A stretch of 12,487 nt of DNA from Bacillota bacterium (GCA_016280485.1 JAEEGU010000167.1:1-12487); one strand, 5' to 3'. Counted from the first letter of the stretch, positions 1-5,864 are shown. Notes: generated by a model not told the origin, from the letters alone. Numbers and translations: made by a program.

Positions 1-540
1 GCACATGAGCCTGAGCGCCGCCTTGCTGACAAAGCGTGGGATTTTGTTGAAAAAGTTCATTGCATCCGTAGACGGGTCAATCTTTTCCGAGCGGCACTCG
101 AAAATCTGATCGCGGATGATGTTGTGAATATCGTCGATGCTCATTTCGGGCTTTGAATGCACGATTGCGAGAGCTTCTGCGCCTGATTCGCTGAACGCCT
201 TTTTAACGACAAACGCAGTGCTGACTTCGTTTCTCTGATAAAAATTGCGGTTTGCGATGAAACGGTTCATCTTTGGCTTTAGCGTGATGACCTTTAAAAT
301 AGTGGTTACAACGACCTGAAAGAGGTTGTATTTATACTCGTCTGCGCCGAGCCTTGAGTTCTTTTCTTCAAGATATTTATTGACCTGTGTGAGATCGAGT
401 CTTTCGCTGATGAAGGCTTCGTTGTCGCAGCGGTTAGGATAGATAACTCCCGTTACGAAATGCAAGCTGTCGAGTTCGCGAAGGAGTCTGCCGTCCTTGC
501 GGTCGCCGCGGCGCTTTTTGTATGGTTTGGTTTCTGTCAT
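1..540 (-). CDS. 2-oxo acid dehydrogenase E2-like acyltransferase (N-terminal part)
   Basis: The minus-strand frame is open from the ATG at 538-540 to the window edge and gives 180 residues, so the C-terminal part is missing. It resembles the stand-alone CAT-like/E2 acyltransferase domain proteins common in Clostridia: an early PNRCDNEAFI segment, then KYNLFQVVVTTILKV, then MNRFIANRNFYQRNEVSTAF, in the order usual for this fold. The catalytic HxxxD motif would lie beyond the window, so activity cannot be judged. No lipoyl domain precedes the fold, so it is probably not a classical E2 subunit of a dehydrogenase complex; the substrate is unknown. AAGGAG lies 7 bases upstream of the ATG and fixes the start. 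It is divergent from the restriction operon and of higher GC than it, so probably host core genome. Family assignment is from recognised sequence pattern, not a search. Confidence 0.75.
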   Translation of the reverse strand, partial: MTETKPYKKRRGDRKDGRLLRELDSLHFVTGVIYPNRCDNEAFISERLDLTQVNKYLEEKNSRLGADEYKYNLFQVVVTTILKVITLKPKMNRFIANRNFYQRNEVSTAFVVKKAFSESGAEALAIVHSKPEMSIDDIHNIIRDQIFECRSEKIDPSTDAMNFFNKIPRFVSKAALRLMC

Positions 541-565
541 TTCTGTCTCCTTAAATTGAGTTCCT

Positions 566-593
566 TTTATATTCTACCACAATAACGGCACAA
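566..593 (-). promoter_or_regulatory. Candidate promoter of the E2-like gene
   Basis: On the minus strand TTGTGC (588-593) and TATAAA (566-571) are separated by 16 bases, about 25 bases upstream of the start codon. The -35 match is only moderate. Confidence 0.4.
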
Positions 594-648
594 CCACACT
601 CGTTTTCTGATGCGATTTCAAATTTACCGAAAAATACTTTATATAGCG

Positions 649-676
649 TTGAACATATTTATAAATATGCTATAAT
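649..676 (+). promoter_or_regulatory. Promoter of the restriction-modification operon with 16-bp palindromic operator
   Basis: TTGAAC (649-654) and a perfect TATAAT (671-676) are separated by 16 bases; a second overlapping TATAAT lies at 676-681. The spacer is filled by the perfect palindrome CATATTTATAAATATG (654-669), well placed for a dimeric repressor to block RNA polymerase. The RHH protein encoded just downstream is the obvious candidate ligand; that link is inference. Transcription from the first -10 would start around 683, essentially at the ATG at 684. Confidence 0.65.
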
Positions 677-683
677 ATAATAT

Positions 684-863
684 ATGAGTACATTTAATCA
701 GATTAAATATCAAAACGAGTATAATAAAGATAACTACGACCGTATTACCATTATGGTTCCGAAAGGAACCAAGGTCATATTACAAATACTTGCAAAAAGA
801 CACAATTTAAGTCTCAACGCGTACATCAATAAACTATTGGAAGAAGAAATTCAACAAGATTAG
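684..863 (+). CDS. Small ribbon-helix-helix (Arc/CopG-like) DNA-binding protein
   Basis: 59 residues. After a polar N-terminus with NKDNYDRI, a single strand (RITIMVPKG, about 20-28) is followed by two helices (TKVILQILAKRHN and SLNAYINKLLEEEIQ), the layout of short RHH regulators and antitoxins of Firmicutes. Such proteins dimerise through the strand, which enters the DNA major groove. It is the first gene of the restriction operon, its stop lying 11 bases before the methyltransferase start. No toxin gene follows, so control of the restriction genes, the job done by HTH C proteins in other type II systems, is more likely than a toxin-antitoxin role. No Shine-Dalgarno sequence precedes the ATG, a stop codon lies two codons upstream in frame, and the promoter predicts an almost leaderless mRNA. 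RHH assignment is fairly firm; the regulatory role is inference. Confidence 0.75.
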   Translation: MSTFNQIKYQNEYNKDNYDRITIMVPKGTKVILQILAKRHNLSLNAYINKLLEEEIQQD

Positions 864-874
864 AAGGGAAAGCT

Positions 875-2245
875 ATGCTTAAAACAATATTTAACAACAC
901 AGCTAAGTATAAAAGCACTAACACTCCTGACGAGCAGAAAAAAAAGGGGCAATTCTTCACATCCTTAAACACGGTAAAATTCATGGGTCAGTGGTTTCAA
1001 CCATCATCCCGAAGCGTTAAAATCCTTGATCCGGGGGCAGGAAACGGTAGTCTCGCAGCCGCTATTACGGAACATCTAGCCGAAAATAAATTGTGCGATA
1101 AAATCAGCATTACTTATGTTGAAAATGACGATAACGTGATACCGATTTTAAAACAAACGGCTAACAATATTATAGCTTATTGCGCAAAGCACAATATCAG
1201 GTGCAGCATCACTATTATAGAGAACAATTTTATTCTTACCGATATTAACGATTCATTTGATGTAGTCATTTGTAATCCACCATATAAAAAAATACGTAAA
1301 GACTCGACTGAATCCCAAAAAATGGCCAAATATGTTTATGGGCAGCCCAACATTTATGCCTTATTTATGGCAAAAAGCGTAGAACTTCTTAATGAAAATG
1401 GTTCGTTCATTTTTATCACGCCGCGTTCATGGACATCAGGAAATTACTTTTCGGTAGTTCGTTTATATTTATCCGAAAACCTTTCTTTTTCCAAGATACA
1501 TATTTTTAGCGACAGGGACAAATCCTTTTCAGAAGAAACTGTTTTGCAAGAAACTATGATTCTGTTTGCGAAGAAAAAAAATGCGCAGCAGGAAACCATT
1601 ACAATATCAGTGAGTAACGATGATCAGTTCGAGGATATAGAGTCTTTTGATATTGCAGCAGAAAATATAAAAAAAGTAGGGGAAGAAAATTATCTCCTAA
1701 TCCCATCTACTTCTGAAGAAGCAAATCTTATCAGTGAAATGCGCGCTTTCCCGAACACATTTTTAAGTTTGGGATATATATTTAAGACAGGTCCAGTGGT
1801 TGAATTCCGTAATAAGGAGCAAATCAGTGCGTCAAAACGACCGGATTCCGTACCAATGTATAGAGCGTTAAATATTTTAGACGAAAATTTGGTTTTTCCG
1901 GTCATGACTTCTAAAGCTCAATATGTCTCATCCATCGCAACCAATTTGCTTATAAAAAACGAAAACACTGTTTTAATTAAGCGTCTTTCCGCTAAAGAAG
2001 AAGCCAAAAGAATACAATCTTGTATTTATTACCAACAAGGAGAAACGCCTTTTATTTCAATTGAAAATCATGTTAATTACGTAGCAAGAAAAGATGGCAA
2101 ACCTCTTACATCTAAAGAGGTAGAATGGATTCAATCACTTCTTTCTTCAGACGAATATGATACATTCTTTAGATTATTAAATGGCAGCACTCAAGTTAAT
2201 GCTAGTGACTTAAATTATTTACCTGTGAGGAGTATGGCAGTATGA
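875..2245 (+). CDS. Type II DNA adenine-N6 methyltransferase, PstI/BsuBI-system type
   Basis: 456 residues. It transfers a methyl group from S-adenosylmethionine to adenine in the recognition site and so protects host DNA from the neighbouring nuclease. Visible amino-methyltransferase motifs in gamma-class order: motif X GQFFTS (25-30), AdoMet-binding motif I LDPGAGNGSL (51-60), catalytic motif IV NPPY (134-137), and the ITPRSWTSGNYF segment (181-192) seen in Eco57I/PstI-type enzymes. The C-terminal half would hold target recognition. M.PstI and M.BsuBI are about 500 residues, so this one is slightly short but looks complete. A GAAGGGA ribosome site precedes the ATG. The stop overlaps the endonuclease start by four bases (ATGA), implying translational coupling. 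The pairing with a BsuBI/PstI-family nuclease predicts CTGCAG as target; the exact site is inferred. Codon use is AT-rich compared with the downstream genes, suggesting acquisition. Confidence 0.92.
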   Translation: MLKTIFNNTAKYKSTNTPDEQKKKGQFFTSLNTVKFMGQWFQPSSRSVKILDPGAGNGSLAAAITEHLAENKLCDKISITYVENDDNVIPILKQTANNIIAYCAKHNIRCSITIIENNFILTDINDSFDVVICNPPYKKIRKDSTESQKMAKYVYGQPNIYALFMAKSVELLNENGSFIFITPRSWTSGNYFSVVRLYLSENLSFSKIHIFSDRDKSFSEETVLQETMILFAKKKNAQQETITISVSNDDQFEDIESFDIAAENIKKVGEENYLLIPSTSEEANLISEMRAFPNTFLSLGYIFKTGPVVEFRNKEQISASKRPDSVPMYRALNILDENLVFPVMTSKAQYVSSIATNLLIKNENTVLIKRLSAKEEAKRIQSCIYYQQGETPFISIENHVNYVARKDGKPLTSKEVEWIQSLLSSDEYDTFFRLLNGSTQVNASDLNYLPVRSMAV

Positions 2246-3243
2246 AACAAAATGTTGAAAAATACAACTATGACGAGTTAAATGCGGCAAGAGATATTCT
2301 GCAATCAATAGGCATGCCCGTAGAATTATATCGGCCTCGAAGCGTAATGATATTTGCTTCGATTGCTCGTGTGAAAGGCGGGAAGTGGAACAGAGTCAGT
2401 GAAGAATATATAGGCACCCACGATATGATAGCCTACATAAATAAGAACTATCCTAATAAAGCCGGACTTGATAATAGTGATTACAGCGAAAACTCGCGGG
2501 AATCGTTCAGAAAAGAAACCATATACCCTTGGATTGAAGCAGGAATTTTAGAGCCAAAGCCGGGCTTGCCCACAAATGACAAAAATAATTCTTACAGATT
2601 CACTTCGGTTGCTGCAGGATTGTTTCGCCATTACGGGACGCCCGATTGGGAAGACCATCTAAATGCTTATTTAAAGAATCACATGACATATTCGGACTTG
2701 CAGAAACAAGCAAAGGACATTGATCTCGGATATGAAGTTGAATACAACGGACTTACTTTTCATCTCGGTCGTTCCTCGCATAATAAGCTACAAAAATTGA
2801 TACTGGATAGGTTTGCACGGATTTTTTCTTCAAAAGCAGAATTATTATATATTGGCGACACTAAAGATAAAGCGCTTTGCAAAAACGATAAAAGAATGAA
2901 AGAATTAGGAATAGATGTTTTCGATAAAACTTCTAAGATTCCGGATATCGTTTTATATGACAATAATAAAAAGCGGTTAATTTTAATAGAGGCATACAGC
3001 AGTACCGGAGAGTTTACCATAGATAGGGTTAACAAAATAAAGGAATCACTTAATGTTTCTTCTGATACTGAAGTCGCCTTTGTTACCGCATTTTCAACCA
3101 CAAAGAAAATGCTGCAAGTATATAAGCGAATAGCTTGGGATACCGATATTTGGGTAGCCGAAGATGAAACGCATATGACCCACAAAAATGGAGATCGCTT
3201 CATCGGAAGAAAGATTAATAATGAAGATAAAAAAGATGAGTAA
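2242..3243 (+). CDS. BsuBI/PstI-family type II restriction endonuclease
   Basis: 333 residues, close to R.BsuBI (about 316) and R.PstI (about 326). The N-terminal third (about 15-125) matches the family's winged-helix part: MIFASIARVKGGKWN, then NSRESFRKETIYPWIEAGI. The C-terminal nuclease domain carries HNKLQKLI (180-187), LYIGDT (202-207), the PD-(D/E)xK-type core with PD at 234-235 and LILIEAYSS ending in catalytic Glu250, and the closing WDTDIWVAEDETHMTHKNG segment (299-317) typical of this family. It should cut unmethylated DNA at the site its partner methylates, CTGCAG in the known members. The start overlaps the methyltransferase stop by four bases, with the upstream GAGGAG as ribosome site. 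Gene order (methyltransferase first) and RHH control would let protection build before cleavage. No frameshift or missing catalytic residue is seen. Confidence 0.93.
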   Translation: MKQNVEKYNYDELNAARDILQSIGMPVELYRPRSVMIFASIARVKGGKWNRVSEEYIGTHDMIAYINKNYPNKAGLDNSDYSENSRESFRKETIYPWIEAGILEPKPGLPTNDKNNSYRFTSVAAGLFRHYGTPDWEDHLNAYLKNHMTYSDLQKQAKDIDLGYEVEYNGLTFHLGRSSHNKLQKLILDRFARIFSSKAELLYIGDTKDKALCKNDKRMKELGIDVFDKTSKIPDIVLYDNNKKRLILIEAYSSTGEFTIDRVNKIKESLNVSSDTEVAFVTAFSTTKKMLQVYKRIAWDTDIWVAEDETHMTHKNGDRFIGRKINNEDKKDE

Positions 3244-3283
3244 CGATTCATTACTACTTCTATAAGAGAGGAGAGGAGATAAC

Positions 3284-3465
3284 ATGAGCGAAATTGCTAA
3301 ATGGAGAATGGTTGCAGGTCTTACCCAGAAGGAGATGAGCGATATTTTGAGATTCCGAAGCGCACGATCGAAAACTGGGAGCAAGGTAGCCGCGAACCGG
3401 CGCCCTGGGCAGAAAAGCTCATCGTTGCGGAGCTGAAACGCATGGTTTCAGCAAAAGAAGAATAG
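3284..3465 (+). pseudogene. Frameshifted small HTH (XRE-like) protein
   Basis: A strong ribosome site (GAGAGGAG, about 3269-3276) precedes the ATG. The first frame reads MSEIAKWRMVAGLTQKEMSD and then becomes unlike any HTH, ending at 3434-3436 after 50 residues. Moving to the -1 frame at about 3342-3346 restores IPKRTIENWEQGSREPAPWA and runs to the TAG at 3463-3465. The joined product would be about 60 residues, a common Clostridial HTH family (GLTQKEMSDIL, IPKRTIENWE). One missing G (TTGGAG to TTGAG) explains the break. No consensus X-XXY-YYZ slippery heptamer lies at the shift, so a broken gene or sequencing error is likelier than programmed frameshifting. It is the last gene of the restriction operon and may once have been an accessory regulator. 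Confidence 0.75.
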
Positions 3466-3478
3466 GCACAAACATCCA

Positions 3479-3511
3479 AAGGCTCGGCACACCACCGAGC
3501 CTTCTTCCTTT
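3479..3511 (+). terminator. Rho-independent terminator of the restriction operon
   Basis: A 9-bp stem, AAGGCTCGG with CCGAGCCTT (3479-3487/3495-3503), has a 7-base loop and is followed by a T-rich tract. It begins 14 bases after the HTH stop codon. Confidence 0.85.
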
Positions 3512-3535
3512 TCCACAAATGAAAAAACTCCCCTC

Positions 3536-3563
3536 TTGACTTTTCCGCAGCAACTTTTATACT
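3536..3563 (+). promoter_or_regulatory. Strong sigma-70-type promoter of structured RNA copy 1
   Basis: TTGACT (3536-3541), a 16-base spacer and TATACT (3558-3563). Predicted transcription start is about 3570, three bases before the RNA's first helix. No plausible plus-strand protein gene follows. Confidence 0.7.
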
Positions 3564-3569
3564 AAATAT

Positions 3570-3638
3570 ATTGTCAGCGTTAGTTACCAAGTCGGGCAAT
3601 TGGAGCCCGGAAAGAGGGGCTAACGCTGATTCTCTTTC
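3570..3638 (+). ncRNA. Putative structured small RNA, copy 1
   Basis: This would be an RNA of about 65-70 nt. Outer helix P1 pairs 3573-3583 with 3620-3630 (11 bp, one G-U). An internal loop follows with UUACCAAG on the 5' side and AAAGAGGGG on the 3' side. Inner helix P2 pairs 3592-3597 with 3605-3610 (6 bp) around a 7-base loop. The 3' end is U-rich (GAUUCUCUUUC), so P1 may also terminate transcription. A second copy 1112 bases away has the same architecture with covarying helices. The 3' end overlaps the last codons of the LPD3-like gene on the opposite strand, so it is partly antisense to that mRNA. I do not recognise a known RNA family. Confidence 0.65.
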
Positions 3639-4564
3639 ATATCTGTAAACTCTTGAGCTTCATAACTTTCCTTTACGCCCGCGTTAACTCTTCCGGCACC
3701 GTAGAGGTTGTCTACATTGGCCGCGTAAAACTGCTCCGCCTTGTTCATTTCCTTCAAAGCCTTCTGCTTCTTCCGGCCACTCTTTGCCTGCGGAGTATTG
3801 ACATTTTGCACAGAATCGGCTATATTTGAGTTAACAACAGGTTGGGAGCCGGGCAACCCGTCCACGGACGGCCCCGGTGAGAACTCCTTACCTGTTTTTA
3901 TTTCGTCCAAATCAAGAACTTCGTGCATATAATATCTGTTTGACTTTTTGTCACGTTTTATAATAACACCGATAGGTTTTGCGGCATTTTCTATTCTTGC
4001 AGAGCCCACTATCAGTGCGGTATCATATCCTCTGCCTTTCCAATTCTGCTGCTCGCCTATGATTTTGCCTTTACGAATCACCTCCGGAACTGCCTCGAAC
4101 GCTTTCGCTTTTTCTTCGGTCATTCCATGCGCAAAAGAATCTTTTATACCTCTTCGACTTATTAGCACATCGCCAATATCATCCCGCCTTACTTTGTTTC
4201 CTATGGCAGAAAAATAGTCAGCTACTTTTTCAATTAACCCTTCTCCCATATTGAACTGCGGATGTTCGATGATTGCCGCAGGCTCCATCTTTCTAATTTC
4301 TTCAATATGTTCCTCCACCGGCTTCCAAGTATCAGGTTTTTCTTTTCTCCTGTTTGACTCCTCGGCCAGCTCTCGGAGCAGCTTCTCCCTTTCCTCTTCA
4401 GAGATGTCCTTATTGGTGGCGATATACTCCTTCTTTTTCTCCTGAAGGATATCAAAAGCCTCTTCATCCGTAACCGCCCTTCCCAGCCTCTCGGACAAAT
4501 CTTTTGCAAACTTCTTTACTGCAGGAGTTGCTATCTCGATAGCTCCGCCCAGCACTAAATCCAT
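3620..4564 (-). CDS. LPD3-like polyvalent-protein-domain protein, probably a fragment
   Basis: 314 residues. The middle (about 134-216) resembles large polyvalent protein-associated domain 3 (LPD3): ISRRGIKDSFAHGM, then a helix, then NWKGRGYDTALIVG and SNRYYMHEVLDL, a domain known from big multi-domain proteins of phages and conjugative elements. Before it is a charged, helix-rich stretch (about 20-95); after it a low-complexity linker (GPSVDGLPGSQPVVNSN, QNVNTPQAK) and a lysine-rich segment. No signal peptide or membrane segment. LPD3 usually sits inside far larger proteins, so this is probably a fragment. The ATG has no good ribosome site, and the same frame continues upstream through one TGA (about 4590) back to about 4768, so the original N-terminus may be lost. 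It lies alone on the minus strand between two structured RNAs. Biochemical activity is unknown; LPD3 assignment is from pattern recognition. Confidence 0.65.
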   Translation of the reverse strand: MDLVLGGAIEIATPAVKKFAKDLSERLGRAVTDEEAFDILQEKKKEYIATNKDISEEEREKLLRELAEESNRRKEKPDTWKPVEEHIEEIRKMEPAAIIEHPQFNMGEGLIEKVADYFSAIGNKVRRDDIGDVLISRRGIKDSFAHGMTEEKAKAFEAVPEVIRKGKIIGEQQNWKGRGYDTALIVGSARIENAAKPIGVIIKRDKKSNRYYMHEVLDLDEIKTGKEFSPGPSVDGLPGSQPVVNSNIADSVQNVNTPQAKSGRKKQKALKEMNKAEQFYAANVDNLYGAGRVNAGVKESYEAQEFTDMKENQR

Positions 4565-4646
4565 TCCGGTAAACTCTTCAAGTGAATTTCACGGTTTGAG
4601 TCGTGAGTTCAGCCACAGCTCCGTTAATGTTGGGTACAATCTACCC

Positions 4647-4675
4647 TTGACATTTTCCTTCACGGCAGGTATATT
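4647..4675 (+). promoter_or_regulatory. Near-consensus promoter of structured RNA copy 2
   Basis: TTGACA (4647-4652), a 17-base spacer and TATATT (4670-4675), one of the best promoter matches in the window. Predicted start about 4682, the first base of helix P1 of the RNA. The element order and distances match the copy-1 promoter apart from one spacer base. Confidence 0.75.
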
Positions 4676-4681
4676 GAAAAT

Positions 4682-4750
4682 AGAATCGGTATCCGCTACC
4701 AAGCCGGACAAAGTGAGTTCGGAAAGAGGGGTTGGTACTGATTTTTCTTG
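4682..4750 (+). ncRNA. Putative structured small RNA, copy 2
   Basis: P1 pairs 4682-4693 with 4734-4745 (12 bp including three G-U). The internal loop has CGCUACCAAG on the 5' side and AAAGAGGGGUU on the 3' side. P2 pairs 4704-4709 with 4717-4722 (6 bp, one G-U) around a 7-base loop. A run of five U (4742-4746) at the 3' end of P1 suggests built-in termination. The G-U pairs would be A-C mismatches on the other strand, which assigns the RNA to the plus strand. Copy 1 aligns without gaps, with compensatory changes in both helices. Known function: none recognised. Confidence 0.68.
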
Positions 4751-4781
4751 ATTTTCACAGTTTTTGTGCTATTTTTGAGTT

Positions 4782-4869
4782 AGAAGCAATTGTAGAAGAC
4801 GTTTCGGACGTTAAGGTGCGGGGCATTTGCCATGGTAAAGCCGTCTATGGTGCTTCTTTTTATATTTTT
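4782..4869 (+). other. Extended hairpin with U tract downstream of RNA copy 2
   Basis: AGAAGCA (4782-4788) pairs with TGCTTCT (4851-4857), and AGACG (4797-4801) with CGTCT (4842-4846), enclosing about 40 bases that contain further short inverted repeats, including the near-palindrome TTTGCCATGGTAAA. A T-rich run follows directly (4857-4869). It is either a long terminator for read-through from RNA copy 2 or the 3' part of another structured transcript. A weak TTGATT-16-TATTTT promoter-like pair precedes it. No convincing protein is encoded. Confidence 0.45.
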
Positions 4870-4884
4870 CGAGCAAAATCAAAG

Positions 4885-4927
4885 CCCCCTGAGAACATTG
4901 AAAAAAACAGTGTTTCCAAGGGGTTTT
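4885..4927. terminator. Hairpin terminator, probably bidirectional, next to tRNA-Arg
   Basis: CCCCT (4886-4890) pairs with AGGGG (4919-4923), and AACATTG (4894-4900) with CAGTGTT (4908-4914, one T-G), around an A7 loop; TTTT follows on the plus strand. On the minus strand the same arms follow the tRNA 3' end and lead into a T-rich stretch, so it can end the tRNA transcript too. Confidence 0.6.
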
Positions 4928-4931
4928 ACTT

Positions 4932-5006
4932 TGGTATCCCCGGGCGGAATCGAACCGCCAACTACGCTTTAGGAGAGCGCTGTTATATCCATTTAACTAC
5001 GGAGAC
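4932..5006 (-). tRNA. tRNA-Arg (anticodon CCT)
   Basis: The 75-base minus-strand sequence folds as a complete cloverleaf. Acceptor GTCTCCG pairs with CGGGGAT. The anticodon stem GCGCT/AGCGT closes the loop CTCCTAA, giving anticodon CCT (reads AGG). The T arm is GGCGG-TTCGATT-CCGCC. The 3' CCA is encoded (4932-4934 on the plus strand). The accessory segment with the LPD3 gene and restriction operon begins on its 3' side, the usual side for island integration, but no duplicated tRNA 3' end or integrase is seen. Confidence 0.95.
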
Positions 5007-5058
5007 ATATGGATTTTGCAAGAGCTATAAAATGCGGCTGCGAAATGCCGACAAAAGC

Positions 5059-5087
5059 ATTATACCACAGCCGCAGATTTTCATCAA
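5059..5087 (-). promoter_or_regulatory. Promoter of tRNA-Arg
   Basis: On the minus strand TTGATG (5082-5087), 17 bases, then a perfect TATAAT (5059-5064) in the extended context TGGTATAAT. It starts transcription about 45 bases before the mature tRNA 5' end. An 8-bp inverted repeat, TGCGGCTG (5033-5040) and CAGCCGCA (5068-5075), straddles the -10 and the start site. Confidence 0.75.
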
Positions 5088-5123
5088 ACTTAAATTTCCG
5101 CTCCGGCCGGGCGTCGCACCCCA

Positions 5124-5768
5124 TTAGAGGAAGCTGCGAATCAGCATGAGCAGGAGATTGTTGTCATATAAATAGTGTGCAAAGTAAGAGCCCTGCATGG
5201 TTTCATAGAAGGCCTGAACCTTGTCCGGCGCAAACATGTTTGCGGCAGGAATTGCGATTGCAAGGAGCAGGAATACGATGATGAGGCCCTTGATTGCACC
5301 CATGAGAAGGCCGAGCAGGCGGTCAACAGCACCGATGAAGCTGCCGTCATCGTCACGCTTGCGATCAAAGAACCCGATGATGAGTGCGAGGAGAATTTTT
5401 ACTGCCAAAACGATTGCGGCAAAACACAGAATTCCGAATACGGTGTTTGCCATATTCTCCGAAAGCTGCGTCGTAACCTTTGTTCCGGCAGAGCTTAGTA
5501 CATCCGTCAGCACCTTTGGCAGCATCTCAAGACTTGCAATTGCATTTGAAAGCGACTCGCCGAACTTCATCGCGATTTTGTCGTAGATGCCGTCATAGAT
5601 TTTGGTGTGCTCACGCAGGAACTCCCCGAGAGGCTCGGACCAGATATAGGCGGCAACAACCGCTAAAATCCAGTCAATCGTCCTAAGGAACGAATGGGCA
5701 AAGCCCTTGAAGTAGCCGATTATGACGAAAAGCAGTATCAGTGCGGCTACTATAATGTCAAAGATCAT
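5124..5768 (-). CDS. CvpA-family integral membrane protein
   Basis: 214 residues from the ATG at 5766-5768, which has GGAGG six to eight bases upstream. Four hydrophobic segments are visible: IIVAALILLFVIIGYFKG near the start, then the WILAVVAAYIW helix, NTVFGILCFAAIVLAVKILLALIIG in the middle, and LLMGAIKGLIIVFLLLAIAIP before the end. The first helix with GYxKG and the GxxxRLLGLLxGxIKG stretch are typical of CvpA/colicin V production proteins. Those are inner-membrane proteins of poorly defined role, linked in E. coli to envelope integrity. A longer reading from 5846 exists, but the promoter at 5818-5846 would start transcription inside it, so it is rejected. It has its own promoter, 99 bases downstream of the NrdD-like gene's terminator. 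Confidence 0.85.
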   Translation of the reverse strand: MIFDIIVAALILLFVIIGYFKGFAHSFLRTIDWILAVVAAYIWSEPLGEFLREHTKIYDGIYDKIAMKFGESLSNAIASLEMLPKVLTDVLSSAGTKVTTQLSENMANTVFGILCFAAIVLAVKILLALIIGFFDRKRDDDGSFIGAVDRLLGLLMGAIKGLIIVFLLLAIAIPAANMFAPDKVQAFYETMQGSYFAHYLYDNNLLLMLIRSFL

Positions 5769-5817
5769 GTTTTTTAACCTCCGTATCTCTCTTTTATTAT
5801 CAATACCCCGATAACTT

Positions 5818-5846
5818 ATTTTACTTTTTTTACGCCGTTTTTTCAA
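5818..5846 (-). promoter_or_regulatory. Promoter of the CvpA-family gene
   Basis: Minus strand TTGAAA (5841-5846), 17-base spacer, TAAAAT (5818-5823). The predicted start near 5811 decides between the two possible start codons of the downstream gene. Confidence 0.7.
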
Positions 5847-5864
5847 GTGGTGCGTGCGAGGCGC

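Noticed and set aside
3335..3350. Programmed -1 frameshift in the HTH gene
   Set aside because: The site reads ATATTTTGAGA, with no X-XXY-YYZ heptamer in the zero frame and no obvious downstream stimulatory hairpin.
3530..3619. Complementarity of CCCCTCTT (3530-3537) to the RNA loop AAGAGGGG (3612-3619)
   Set aside because: The 8-base match overlaps the copy-1 -35 region and could suggest self-regulation, but copy 2 has no equivalent, so chance is likelier.
3573..4746. Integron attC-like recombination sites around an LPD3 cassette
   Set aside because: attC sites begin with RYYYAAC and end with GTTRRRY. Copy 1 has the opposite order (GTTAG then CTAAC) and copy 2 lacks both, while the helices covary and promoters are attached, which fits RNA better.
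541..4931. Integrated element with duplicated tRNA-Arg 3' end
   Set aside because: I looked for a second copy of the tRNA 3' segment (such as GGCGGTTCGATTCCGCC) in this range and saw none, and no integrase gene is present, so attachment sites are not annotated.
4732..5127. 131-residue plus-strand open frame
   Set aside because: It begins with TTG inside RNA copy 2 and runs across the hairpin, the terminator and antisense to tRNA-Arg. Its protein shows no family pattern.
5769..5846. Longer N-terminus for the CvpA-family protein
   Set aside because: The extra 26 residues are basic and unlike CvpA starts. A TTGAAA-17-TAAAAT promoter lies within them and a good ribosome site precedes the internal ATG.
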